This document shows, piece by piece, positions 7,019-13,452 of a DNA stretch of 17,615 bases. Every line of letters starts with the position of its first letter. The first letter of the stretch is position 1. This DNA comes from JAQVWU01 sp964628455 (GTDB lineage: Bacteria > Bacillota > Clostridia > Oscillospirales > CAG-272). The notes beneath the pieces were generated by a model. It was not told the origin of the DNA. It searched no databases and saw nothing but the letters and a program-made list of their open reading frames with translations. A program made the position numbers and the translations under genes. The stretch spans positions 1 to 17,615 of the forward strand of contig CAZVPD010000072.1 of NCBI GenBank assembly GCA_964628455.1, written 5' to 3'.

Positions 7019-8071
7019 ATGAATCTGAACGAATCCGAAATCAGGCTCTTTTACAAACTGTGGTACAGCCTGGTATGGGGCGTAAACGAAAAGCATAAAG
7101 TGATACCGCGCTTCAAAAAGCCGGTTTACGGCACGCGAGTTGCCACCGGCAGGGAGGAATTCATAAAGATCCGCGACGCGATGTGGGCCAGTCCCGAATG
7201 GATCGACGAGTTTCTCAAAAACCACGACAACGGCGAATTCACCGAACAGGAACGAAGCATCCTGACCGGATGGCGCAGATATTTCGTCAGGGGAAAATTC
7301 ATCGTCGTGAAGCATACGGCGAAATACTCCGTCCTGATGACGCCCGAATCCGGGGAAACCCTTCTTTACGGCGTCTGCGGGATAAGCGACCCGATCAGAG
7401 ACACATTCGACATTCCCGTCCCGTTTCTCGGGGATTTTGTCCTGCTGCCGTTTGAAGGCAGAATCATCTACGACAGTCTTGTATCCACCTACAGCATGTC
7501 TTTCGGTCCGGGCATGCGGTCTTCGATCAAAGAATGGTATGACGAATCGTATAAAAAATACGGCATCATCGAAACGCTGAACGGCGAAGAGCCGGTCGTC
7601 CGCAGGAAGGCCGAAAAACCGCCGAAGAAAACGTCCGGAGCAAAACCGGCACCCGAAGGGGAAGCAGCAGTACCCGATAACATGAAGGTGCCGCAAACGA
7701 TGGCGGCAAGATACGCCGCCGTCGCGGAGATCCTGTCCCGATTTTCCGATGAGAATCTGAACGGGAAATACAAAGAAATTTTTTTCTCCGCCCTGGCGAA
7801 GCTGTGCCGGAAACGGCCGTCCCCTCTTGTAAAAGGCTGGGCGCGGACATGGGCCTGCGGTATCGTCCTCGCGACCGGTTCGAACAGACTTCTTTTCGGC
7901 GAATCGGACTCGGCACGCATCCTGGCGACCGAAACGGACGCATGGTTCGGCATATCCGCGAAAAACGCGGATAAAAAGGCTTATGAAGCTGCGTTTGCCC
8001 TCGGGATCCGTTACGAAGGTCACGGAGATCCTCCCGAAGCGAAGGCCGGGAACCCGGACGACAAACAATAA
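7019..8071 (+). CDS. DUF6398 domain protein with uncharacterised N-terminal domain
   Basis: This 350-residue soluble protein starts at an ATG with GGAGAG 8 nt upstream. Residues about 1-190 form an unrecognised globular domain (LWYSLVWGVNEKH, GWRRYFVRGKFIVVKHT, LPFEGRIIYDSLVSTYSM). A lysine/proline/alanine-rich linker spans about 193-222. Residues 226-333 resemble DUF6398: a helical start (MAARYAAVAEILSRF), then LNGKYKEIFFSALAKLCRKR and PSPLVKGWARTWACGIV, followed by FGISAKNADKKAYE. Proteins with this domain have no established biochemical role that I know of, and no catalytic motif stands out. It has no signal peptide or membrane segment and is cytoplasmic. It is transcribed alone, from the captured promoter at 6812-6841 to the terminator at 8078-8124. 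Confidence 0.75.
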   Translation: MNLNESEIRLFYKLWYSLVWGVNEKHKVIPRFKKPVYGTRVATGREEFIKIRDAMWASPEWIDEFLKNHDNGEFTEQERSILTGWRRYFVRGKFIVVKHTAKYSVLMTPESGETLLYGVCGISDPIRDTFDIPVPFLGDFVLLPFEGRIIYDSLVSTYSMSFGPGMRSSIKEWYDESYKKYGIIETLNGEEPVVRRKAEKPPKKTSGAKPAPEGEAAVPDNMKVPQTMAARYAAVAEILSRFSDENLNGKYKEIFFSALAKLCRKRPSPLVKGWARTWACGIVLATGSNRLLFGESDSARILATETDAWFGISAKNADKKAYEAAFALGIRYEGHGDPPEAKAGNPDDKQ

Positions 8072-8077
8072 ATGCAC

Positions 8078-8124
8078 AAACCGCCCGAAGCGCCGCATCT
8101 GCGGCAGCTCCGGGCGGTTTTTTT
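8078..8124 (+). terminator. Intrinsic terminator of the DUF6398 gene
   Basis: AAACCGCCCG (8078-8087) pairs with CGGGCGGTTT (8111-8120). An inner stem GCCGC/GCGGC surrounds the ATCT loop, and a run of seven T ends at 8124. It begins seven bases after the stop codon. Confidence 0.92.
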
Positions 8125-8165
8125 CGTATATACAGGTGTCCCTCATCAGGCGGCCTTGTAAAGAA

Positions 8166-8299
8166 TGCGCAGCCGGCGGATGAGGTGTTATTGCTGTCTG
8201 CGGGAAAGGTGTTCTCCTCATCACCCGCCTGCGGCGGGAGCTTCCCCGCCGGGGAAGCCTCAAAAGAACGCGCAGCATTCCCTGCGCAGCCGGCGGATG
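8166..8299. repeat. Three-hairpin intergenic repeat flanked by 17-bp direct repeats
   Basis: TGCGCAGCCGGCGGATG occurs at 8166-8182 and again at 8283-8299 in direct orientation. Between and into the second copy lie three consecutive hairpins: CCCGCC-TGC-GGCGGG (8224-8238), GCTTCCCC-GCC-GGGGAAGC (8240-8258) and GCGCAG-CATTCC-CTGCGC (8270-8287). No coding frame is credible. The structure resembles dispersed REP/MITE-like intergenic elements, familiar from gut Clostridia by their CTTCCCC...GGGGAAG core. It sits between the terminator at 8124 and the 3' end of the mutS2-like gene, where it could also act as an RNA 3' structure. Confidence 0.65.
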
Positions 8300-8317
8300 G
8301 AGTGTCGGCTTGCAGCG

Positions 8318-10243
8318 TTATTTCTTTTCCTCGCCGCCGTATTCGATCACCAGGCCGGGGTCGTGCTTTTTCTGCATCCGGTGGCGCGCCTTGCGGTTGG
8401 CGACGCTGTCGAATACGATCGAGAAATCATAGTTCTCCGGATACAGCTCTTCGGCGGGGGTCAGGAGCTTCAGCCGCTTGTGGTTGACGGTCTGCTTTTC
8501 GCCTTTGATCTGAACGCCCAGATTGCCCTTTTCGTCGGCCGTCCTGTAGACGAACCCGATCTCTTTTTTCGGGTAGACCGTCACGCTGTCGCCGATATGA
8601 AAGCTTTCGCTCCTCAGCGGGGTTTTGCGCGGCTCTTCTTTTCTGATCACGCCCGACCCGGCCGGAGCGCTGCTCTCGTCCGCTTCGTAAACTGTTTCCC
8701 GGATCTCCGCGGACCGCCTTCCGCCGTACGCCGCTTTCCGGGCGAGGGTGAGCAGATGCGCGGGAAACCCCAGCCTCTGCGCGATATACAGGGCGCAGCT
8801 CTCACCCGCCTCGCCGATCTCGAGCCTGTAAAGGGGCATCAGGCTTTCGCGGTCGAACGTCATGCGGGCGTTCTGCAGATTGTCTGTGTTTTTGACGTAT
8901 TCCTTCACCTCGGGATAATGGGTGGTCGCGAGAAAAAGGCAGTTCTTTCGCCTTAACTCCTCCAGAACGGCGATCGCCAGCCCCATGCCTTCCGCGGGGT
9001 CCGTCCCCGACCCGAGTTCATCGAGCAGGACAAGGCTTTCGGACGTCACGCTCCCGAGGATCGCGACGATGTTCGTGATATGCGACGAAAAGGTCGACAG
9101 GTTTTCCGTGATGCTCTGTCCGTCCCCGATGTCGCACAGGATATTTCCGTGCATGCACAGTTCGCTGCCCCCGTCCGCGGGGATATGAAGTCCGCTCTGC
9201 GCCATCATCGAGAGCAGGCCGACCGTTTTCAGCGCGACCGTTTTGCCGCCCGTGTTGGGGCCCGTGATGACTACGCCTCTCAGGTCCCCGCCTGTTTCGA
9301 AATCAAGCGGGACACAGCTCTCCTGCTTCAGAAGCGGGTGCCTTCCCCGCACGATTTTGATCCGGCGCTCCGTGCCGACGGGCACGGGCACCGCCTGCTG
9401 CGTGACCGACAGCTTCGCTTTGGCAAACGCGATGTCCAGCGTTTCCATGCAGTCCATGTTGTTTTTCAGCGCGCCGGCCTCATCAGCGACAAGCGATGTC
9501 AGCGTGTATAATATCCTCAGTATTTCGTTTTCCTCGCCGATGCGCAGGGTCGAGAGCTCATCCTGCAGCTTTCCGACCGCTTCCGGCTCGATAAACAGCG
9601 TGCTTCCGGAGCCCGACATGTCGACCACCGTGCCGGGCACCTGACTTCTGTATTCTTTTTTGACAGACAGTACGGTCCTGCCCCTGCGGACGGTCACGTA
9701 TGCGTCCGCGAAAATTTCTTTTCTGCCGCGGAGCATGCCCTCGAGCTTTTCGCGGACGGCTTCCTCCGCCCTCGCGATCTTTCTGCGGACCTCGTGCAGG
9801 GCGGGGGAGGCCCTGTCATCCACCGCGTTGTTCCGGACCGAGCGCTCGATCTCCCCGTACAGCGCGTCCGTCTCCAGAAACGAATCGCCGAGAAGGGCAA
9901 GGTCTTCGGTTCCGGCCGATTTTTTCAGATAGCGCTTCATGCGCACACAGGCCGAGATAAATCCGGCGATGTCCGTGAGCTGGACGGGACTCAGCACCAT
10001 GCCTATGCCGGTCAGGTCCAGCAGTTTATCGAGGTCCTTCATCAGCGAAAGCGGGGGCGTCCCGCACCGTTCCAGGATCCTCTTCGCTTCGGTCGTTTCC
10101 TTCATCTTCGCTTTGCACTGCGCCTCGCCGAGAAACGGCTTCAGCGACAGAAGCTTTTCTTTTGCCCTCTCCGAAACCGCCTGGAGGGCCAGGTCTTTCA
10201 GTATAACGTTAAATTCCAGCGCTTCGCCGGCATCTGTTCTCAT
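8318..10243 (-). CDS. MutS2-like ATPase lacking the Smr domain
   Basis: This 641-residue MutS-family ATPase has the MutS2 layout: an N-terminal helical core/lever region (about 1-300) and an ABC-type ATPase. The ATPase shows Walker A GPNTGGKT at 328-335, the signature region ENLSTFSSHITN near 380, Walker B LVLLDELGSGTDP with D408/E409, and the switch histidine in ATTHYP (H442). MutS2 proteins bind branched DNA or, in Bacillus, stalled ribosomes, and usually carry a C-terminal Smr nuclease/ribosome domain for a total near 780 residues. Here the ATPase is followed by a KOW-like segment (about 560-600) and a basic tail ending MQKKHDPGLVIEYGGEEKK, with no LDLRG or HGxGxG Smr signature. The protein should lack nuclease activity. 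GGAGG stands 13 nt before the ATG, and a structured leader with a terminator precedes it. It could equally be called a MutS-related protein. Confidence 0.88.
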   Translation of the reverse strand: MRTDAGEALEFNVILKDLALQAVSERAKEKLLSLKPFLGEAQCKAKMKETTEAKRILERCGTPPLSLMKDLDKLLDLTGIGMVLSPVQLTDIAGFISACVRMKRYLKKSAGTEDLALLGDSFLETDALYGEIERSVRNNAVDDRASPALHEVRRKIARAEEAVREKLEGMLRGRKEIFADAYVTVRRGRTVLSVKKEYRSQVPGTVVDMSGSGSTLFIEPEAVGKLQDELSTLRIGEENEILRILYTLTSLVADEAGALKNNMDCMETLDIAFAKAKLSVTQQAVPVPVGTERRIKIVRGRHPLLKQESCVPLDFETGGDLRGVVITGPNTGGKTVALKTVGLLSMMAQSGLHIPADGGSELCMHGNILCDIGDGQSITENLSTFSSHITNIVAILGSVTSESLVLLDELGSGTDPAEGMGLAIAVLEELRRKNCLFLATTHYPEVKEYVKNTDNLQNARMTFDRESLMPLYRLEIGEAGESCALYIAQRLGFPAHLLTLARKAAYGGRRSAEIRETVYEADESSAPAGSGVIRKEEPRKTPLRSESFHIGDSVTVYPKKEIGFVYRTADEKGNLGVQIKGEKQTVNHKRLKLLTPAEELYPENYDFSIVFDSVANRKARHRMQKKHDPGLVIEYGGEEKK

Positions 10244-10261
10244 TTTATTTCTTATTCCTCC

Positions 10262-10523
10262 GGATCATAAAAAAACTCACGGAAAAAACCGCCTTGTGCG
10301 CCCGTAAGATCCGGGCACAGGCAGAATACTCCCGTGAGATGTGAACAATCAGCGGCTGCAGGTCTGCGGGCCGGATCGCCGTGAAGTATTCCGTAAGGCA
10401 TCCGGGCATAACCGAAAAAGCAGGTGTAACCCCGCGATTTACAGGCATCCCGTTCCGGCTTTTCAGCCGGAGACCACCGTTACGGAAACAATCAGCAAAC
10501 CGACCATCCTCTCGCTTTTCAGA
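10262..10523 (-). ncRNA. Structured leader or small RNA upstream of the mutS2-like gene
   Basis: A minus-strand RNA of about 250 nt is bounded by a strong promoter (10530-10558) and the nested terminators at 10269-10338. Visible pairings are a closing helix TTCCGTAA (around 10487-10480) with TTACGGAA (around 10398-10391), and inside it the 7-bp hairpin TCCGGCT-GAAA-AGCCGGA (10471-10454) with a GNRA tetraloop. A small stem TGTAA/TTACA lies around 10443-10425. GCTGATTGTT occurs twice (near 10496 and 10351). I checked it against the conserved cores of T-box, cobalamin, TPP, FMN, SAM, lysine, glycine, ydaO, M-box and ZTP riboswitches and of SRP, RNase P and tmRNA, and recognised none. It may be an unrecognised riboswitch/attenuator or an independent small RNA such as a divergent 6S RNA. 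Confidence 0.45.
10269..10338 (-). terminator. Nested intrinsic terminators just before the mutS2-like start codon
   Basis: On the minus strand an inner hairpin (arms at 10322-10312 and 10304-10291, GCCTGTGCCCG against CGGGCGCACAAGGC, with bulges) is followed by GGTTTTTT. An outer stem CTCACGG (10338-10332) pairs with CCGTGAG (10282-10276) and is followed by seven T (10275-10269). Only about 25 nt separate the last T from the start codon, so these hairpins can either end a separate small RNA or attenuate the gene. Confidence 0.75.
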
Positions 10524-10529
10524 TATTTT

Positions 10530-10558
10530 ATTATACCGCGGACCTTTAAAAAAGTCAA
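10530..10558 (-). promoter_or_regulatory. Promoter of the leader RNA and mutS2-like gene
   Basis: On the minus strand TTGACT (10558-10553) and TATAAT (10535-10530) are spaced 17 bp apart. It begins about 17 bp after the stop codon of the upstream solute-binding protein gene, so the mutS2-like gene is transcribed independently of that operon. Confidence 0.8.
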
Positions 10559-10574
10559 CGGGGCGGCGGGTATT

Positions 10575-12050
10575 TTACCCGAAATTCTTCGCAAAGGTCT
10601 CGTTGATGCGCCTGACGTCCTCAAGCGCGGCAGACTCGTATTTTTTATACCGCGAGGTGAAATCCGTGTCGGATTCGTAGACCAGATACAGGATCTCGTC
10701 GTTGTATTTGCCGATCTGGTAATACCAGCCGAGGTCGTAAACGCGGGTGCTCAGGATGATGTCGAGCATCGCCGTGCTTTCGTCATCCCTGAAGTATTTA
10801 CCGATCAGCGTCTTTTCGTAATAGGCCGAGATGACCGTGTCCGGCGATTCCGCCGCGAGCGCTTCGAGGATGACGCCGCTGCATTCGGGCGATTCGAGGA
10901 CAGCAGGGACACAGAGGAACTGCGAGTGCCAGGAACCGATCCCGTGGCCGTAGACTTCCTGCGCCTCGTCGTACTTCGGCACGGGCAGTATGCCGAAATC
11001 GGTCTCCATATTCCGGAAATAGGACGTCAGATCGAGCAGCTGCATGAAGAACAGCGCCCGGTCGCCGCTGAACATGGCGACGGGGTCCGTGATGTCGTAG
11101 CTGACACGCTGGTAATTGTAGCAGGTCTGCTTGTCGTAAATATAGTCCGTATATTTTCCGATGATATCGATCACTTTTTCGCTGTACAGGGTCAGCCCGA
11201 TCTCGCCGTCGCTGTTGACCGAAGCGCATTTTTCCAGGGTGCCGTTCACGACGCCCATGATCGTGTCGTCCCAGATGATGGACCCGAAACGGTCGTTTTT
11301 GTCGGATTTACCGTCCCCGTTGAGATCCGAGGAGACCGCTTTGCCCATGCCGGTCATAAAATCAAACGTCCACTTCCCGCCGGTCACCGCCTGATAGGGG
11401 TCGGGCAGGCCGAAGTCGGCCGTCAGCTTCTTGTTGAACAGGATGCAGTAGGTGGCGTCGTTGTCGGAGGTGCTGATGTCCCCCGTCGTGAAATACATCC
11501 TGCCCTTGATCGTCATGTCGTCGCCCGCTTTCGCGTCCCACCAGGGGTTCTGTAAATTCAGATGGGGCAGCGCGTTCATGTCATACAGATATCCGTCGCA
11601 CGCCAGGTTGCAGATGTCATAACCGCCGATCATGCCGGCGTCGTACGCGTTGTCGGCCGCCAGGACGGATTTTGAGATCAGGGTGTATCCGCTCCCCGCG
11701 CCTTTGGTGCTGCCGAATTCCTCGACAGGCCCGATCACGACGCCGAAGCGCTCCCCGACCGTCTGATTGCGCAGCCAGCGGGCGTCGTTCAGCACTTCGC
11801 CGTTCTGCTCCTCGGCCAGAAAATCATTTTTCCGCCAGTTGTTCTCGGTGTTTCCCGTGATCAGTATTTTAAACTCATAGCCGCCGAAAGAGAGTTCGGG
11901 CAGGTCGGGGGCCGGAACGGATGTCTCGGGGACGGCCGAAGTCCCGGAGGAGGTCTCCGCGGCGCCGCTTTCCGGCGCAGAGCAGCCGGCGGCGCCGGCG
12001 ACCGTGAGTACGGCATACAGGACGGCGAAAAAAATCTTATAAACTTTCAT
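10575..12050 (-). CDS. ABC-type solute-binding lipoprotein
   Basis: This 491-residue exported lipoprotein has the signal MKVYKIFFAVLYAVLTVAGA and the lipobox AGAAGC (Cys23), then a Ser/Thr/Glu-rich linker to about residue 48. The body has the alpha/beta features of the large solute-binding proteins of Clostridia: YEFKILITG near the start, YDAGMIGGYD, FTTGDISTSDNDATYCILFNKK, GKWTFDFM and FGILPVPKYDEAQ. The EF-hand-like loop DLNGDGKSDKNDRFG probably binds calcium, as in several sugar-binding proteins. A strong GGAGG lies 7 nt before the ATG. It is the second gene of an operon, 13 bp after the DUF4838 gene's stop codon. No permease or ATPase gene is nearby. A carbohydrate ligand is an inference from the family and neighbours. 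Confidence 0.85.
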   Translation of the reverse strand: MKVYKIFFAVLYAVLTVAGAAGCSAPESGAAETSSGTSAVPETSVPAPDLPELSFGGYEFKILITGNTENNWRKNDFLAEEQNGEVLNDARWLRNQTVGERFGVVIGPVEEFGSTKGAGSGYTLISKSVLAADNAYDAGMIGGYDICNLACDGYLYDMNALPHLNLQNPWWDAKAGDDMTIKGRMYFTTGDISTSDNDATYCILFNKKLTADFGLPDPYQAVTGGKWTFDFMTGMGKAVSSDLNGDGKSDKNDRFGSIIWDDTIMGVVNGTLEKCASVNSDGEIGLTLYSEKVIDIIGKYTDYIYDKQTCYNYQRVSYDITDPVAMFSGDRALFFMQLLDLTSYFRNMETDFGILPVPKYDEAQEVYGHGIGSWHSQFLCVPAVLESPECSGVILEALAAESPDTVISAYYEKTLIGKYFRDDESTAMLDIILSTRVYDLGWYYQIGKYNDEILYLVYESDTDFTSRYKKYESAALEDVRRINETFAKNFG

Positions 12051-12063
12051 CCCTGATCCTCCG

Positions 12064-13023
12064 TCAGAAAATATATTTTTTCAGGATTTCGCCGTATTCC
12101 TTTACCGGAGGGATCCCGTGCAGCCGGAAGTATTCCTCCCCGATGAAAGAGCCGAACGTCTTGATGTTCCGGATGCCGAGGTCCGTGTAGTACCGCACAT
12201 CCGCTTCGGCCACGTCCGGGTAAAAAGGCACTTTGACCGGAGGCATGCGGTATCCCGAATACAGCGCGTTGTCCAGCCAGTATTCGAGGACGTGCGCCTC
12301 GCCGGGGTCGAAGACGCCGAGAAGCTTCGGAAGCAGGCCGGTGTAGACTTTGCCCGACGGGTTGTCCGGCGCGCCGATGGGCTTGGCGTGGTCCCTCGTC
12401 ATCGGCGCGAACTCGAGGAAAAGGCCTTCGCCCGGAGCGGCCGACGGGAGCTCGAGCGTGTCGCTGTAGGACAGAAACGACAGTTTCGCGTTCGGGTCAT
12501 AGGCCCTGAGCCCCCGGAGCACGGCGGCGTCGATCCGCAGGATCTGGTCCGACCGGTTCAGCCCGCGGCACTTTTCGCAGCCGCAGGCACCCCCGGCCGC
12601 GTCGTCGGGCCACAGGAAATACCGGTCCGACGTCTGGCGCAGCATCCCGGCCAGGCGGCAGGCGTTCTCCGAGATGACCTCGAGCGCTCCGGACGCGGAC
12701 GGGCAGCAGTTGAGGCCGGGATCGCGCGCGCCCCGGGCGTCCTCCCTGAAATAGTCGGGATGCTCCCCGAAAAGGGCGCGCGGCAGCAGCCATTCCAGCG
12801 CGTGCAGTTCGTATTCGACCGTGATCCCCGCTTTTTCGAGGCGGCCGATCAGGTCCCTCCCCTGCGGGGCCGACAGGCCGCGCAGCAGGCTGTCCACGCT
12901 TCCGGTCCCGGGCACGGCGATCTTGTGGACGCCGAGGTTTGTTAGTTCCGCTTCCTTCATCAGGCCGATCCAGTATTCCGACAGGTCTTCATATAAAATA
13001 ACAATGCCCCTGCTTTTGTTCAT
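12064..13023 (-). CDS. DUF4838-type (glycoside hydrolase-like) protein
   Basis: This 319-residue protein without a signal peptide has the core features of the DUF4838 family, which is related to alpha-glucuronidase-type TIM barrels. It opens with LMKEAELTNLGVHKIAVPG, then HPDYF (88-92), LNCCPSASGALEVI (104-117), WPDD (138-141), the paired-cysteine motif CGCEKC (147-152), and FLSYSDTLELPS. DUF4838 proteins are usually longer and secreted; this one is close to a single-domain cytoplasmic version. The start at 13023 is supported by AGGTGA 8 nt upstream; the in-frame GTG at 13035 would overlap that site. It is the first gene of an operon with the solute-binding lipoprotein, so processing of an imported or surface glycan is plausible. 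Catalysis is not shown for this family. GC content is visibly higher than in the left part of the window. Confidence 0.75.
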   Translation of the reverse strand: MNKSRGIVILYEDLSEYWIGLMKEAELTNLGVHKIAVPGTGSVDSLLRGLSAPQGRDLIGRLEKAGITVEYELHALEWLLPRALFGEHPDYFREDARGARDPGLNCCPSASGALEVISENACRLAGMLRQTSDRYFLWPDDAAGGACGCEKCRGLNRSDQILRIDAAVLRGLRAYDPNAKLSFLSYSDTLELPSAAPGEGLFLEFAPMTRDHAKPIGAPDNPSGKVYTGLLPKLLGVFDPGEAHVLEYWLDNALYSGYRMPPVKVPFYPDVAEADVRYYTDLGIRNIKTFGSFIGEEYFRLHGIPPVKEYGEILKKYIF

Positions 13024-13185
13024 CAACGCTGTCACCTCATCGTTTTTTTGTCCTATATGTTTTGCTTTTTTTCTGCCGGGAAACAGAAGTCAGCCGCTTC
13101 CGTGTAATACTTCCGCACCGCTTTTTCTTTGGAGGCGTCGCCGGAGGGAAATCCGCATTATTTTCTCCATGATCGGTCTGCACGA

Positions 13186-13199
13186 AAGCGTAACCGCTT
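13186..13199. promoter_or_regulatory. Short inverted repeat in the leader of the DUF4838 operon
   Basis: AAGCG-TAAC-CGCTT is a 5-bp inverted repeat with flanking partial symmetry, about 40 nt downstream of the predicted transcription start. It could be an operator for a sugar-responsive repressor or a small RNA hairpin. It is not a standard cre or LacI-type site. The rest of 13024-13233 holds no gene. Confidence 0.2.
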
Positions 13200-13233
13200 C
13201 ATGTCAGAAATTACTCCCCGCTTTTTTTGCTTT

Positions 13234-13262
13234 ATTATAACACATACAGGGGAGGGATTCAA
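13234..13262 (-). promoter_or_regulatory. Promoter of the DUF4838/solute-binding operon
   Basis: On the minus strand TTGAAT (13262-13257) and TATAAT (13239-13234) have exact 17-bp spacing. Transcription should begin near 13227, giving a leader of about 200 nt before the ATG at 13023. Confidence 0.7.
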
Positions 13263-13308
13263 CCATATCCTGATTTTTCGGAATATTATCACTTACAGGC
13301 ATAAAGGA

Positions 13309-13338
13309 ACTGCAGCAAAAATAAGATTTTGCTGCAGT
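13309..13338. terminator. Perfect 12-bp inverted repeat, possible terminator
   Basis: ACTGCAGCAAAA (13309-13320) and TTTTGCTGCAGT (13327-13338) are perfectly complementary around the loop ATAAGA. The repeat lies between the end of the M56 gene and the promoter of the next minus-strand operon, where a terminator is expected. No T-run follows on either strand, so termination would rely on the U-rich part of the stem. A smaller AGCTTT/AAAGCT hairpin lies at about 13347-13367. Confidence 0.45.
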
Positions 13339-13452
13339 CTGTGTTTAGCTTTCCGAAAAGAAAAGCTGTTTATTCACAAATTATAAAAGAATCACGGCTG
13401 TTCTATTACGCAATAAATAAATCCGCTCCGGCATATTGCAGGAAAGCTATGA

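Noticed and set aside
6962..8278. A 438-codon minus-strand open frame opposite the DUF6398 gene
   Set aside because: It is a high-GC antisense frame rich in Arg, Phe and Gly. It has no recognisable domain and covers a terminator, while the opposite strand has a family match.
10245..10448. A 67-codon minus-strand open frame inside the leader of the mutS2-like gene, ending one base before its start codon
   Set aside because: It runs through the nested terminators and has no ribosome-binding site, and its composition is not protein-like. The RNA structure explains the region better.
10262..10523. T-box or cobalamin riboswitch
   Set aside because: The T-box antiterminator core (GGGTGGNACCGCG) and the cobalamin core are absent on both strands, despite a superficially similar GAGAGGATGG near the 5' end.
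10341..11555. A 404-codon plus-strand open frame opposite the solute-binding lipoprotein gene
   Set aside because: It is antisense to a clear lipoprotein with a signal peptide and Shine-Dalgarno. The frame is Val/Arg/Asp-rich and without domains, as expected of a shadow.
12118..12945. A 275-codon plus-strand open frame opposite the DUF4838 gene
   Set aside because: It is an antisense frame in very GC-rich DNA with repetitive Arg/Val/Glu composition. The minus-strand frame has the family motifs and the Shine-Dalgarno.
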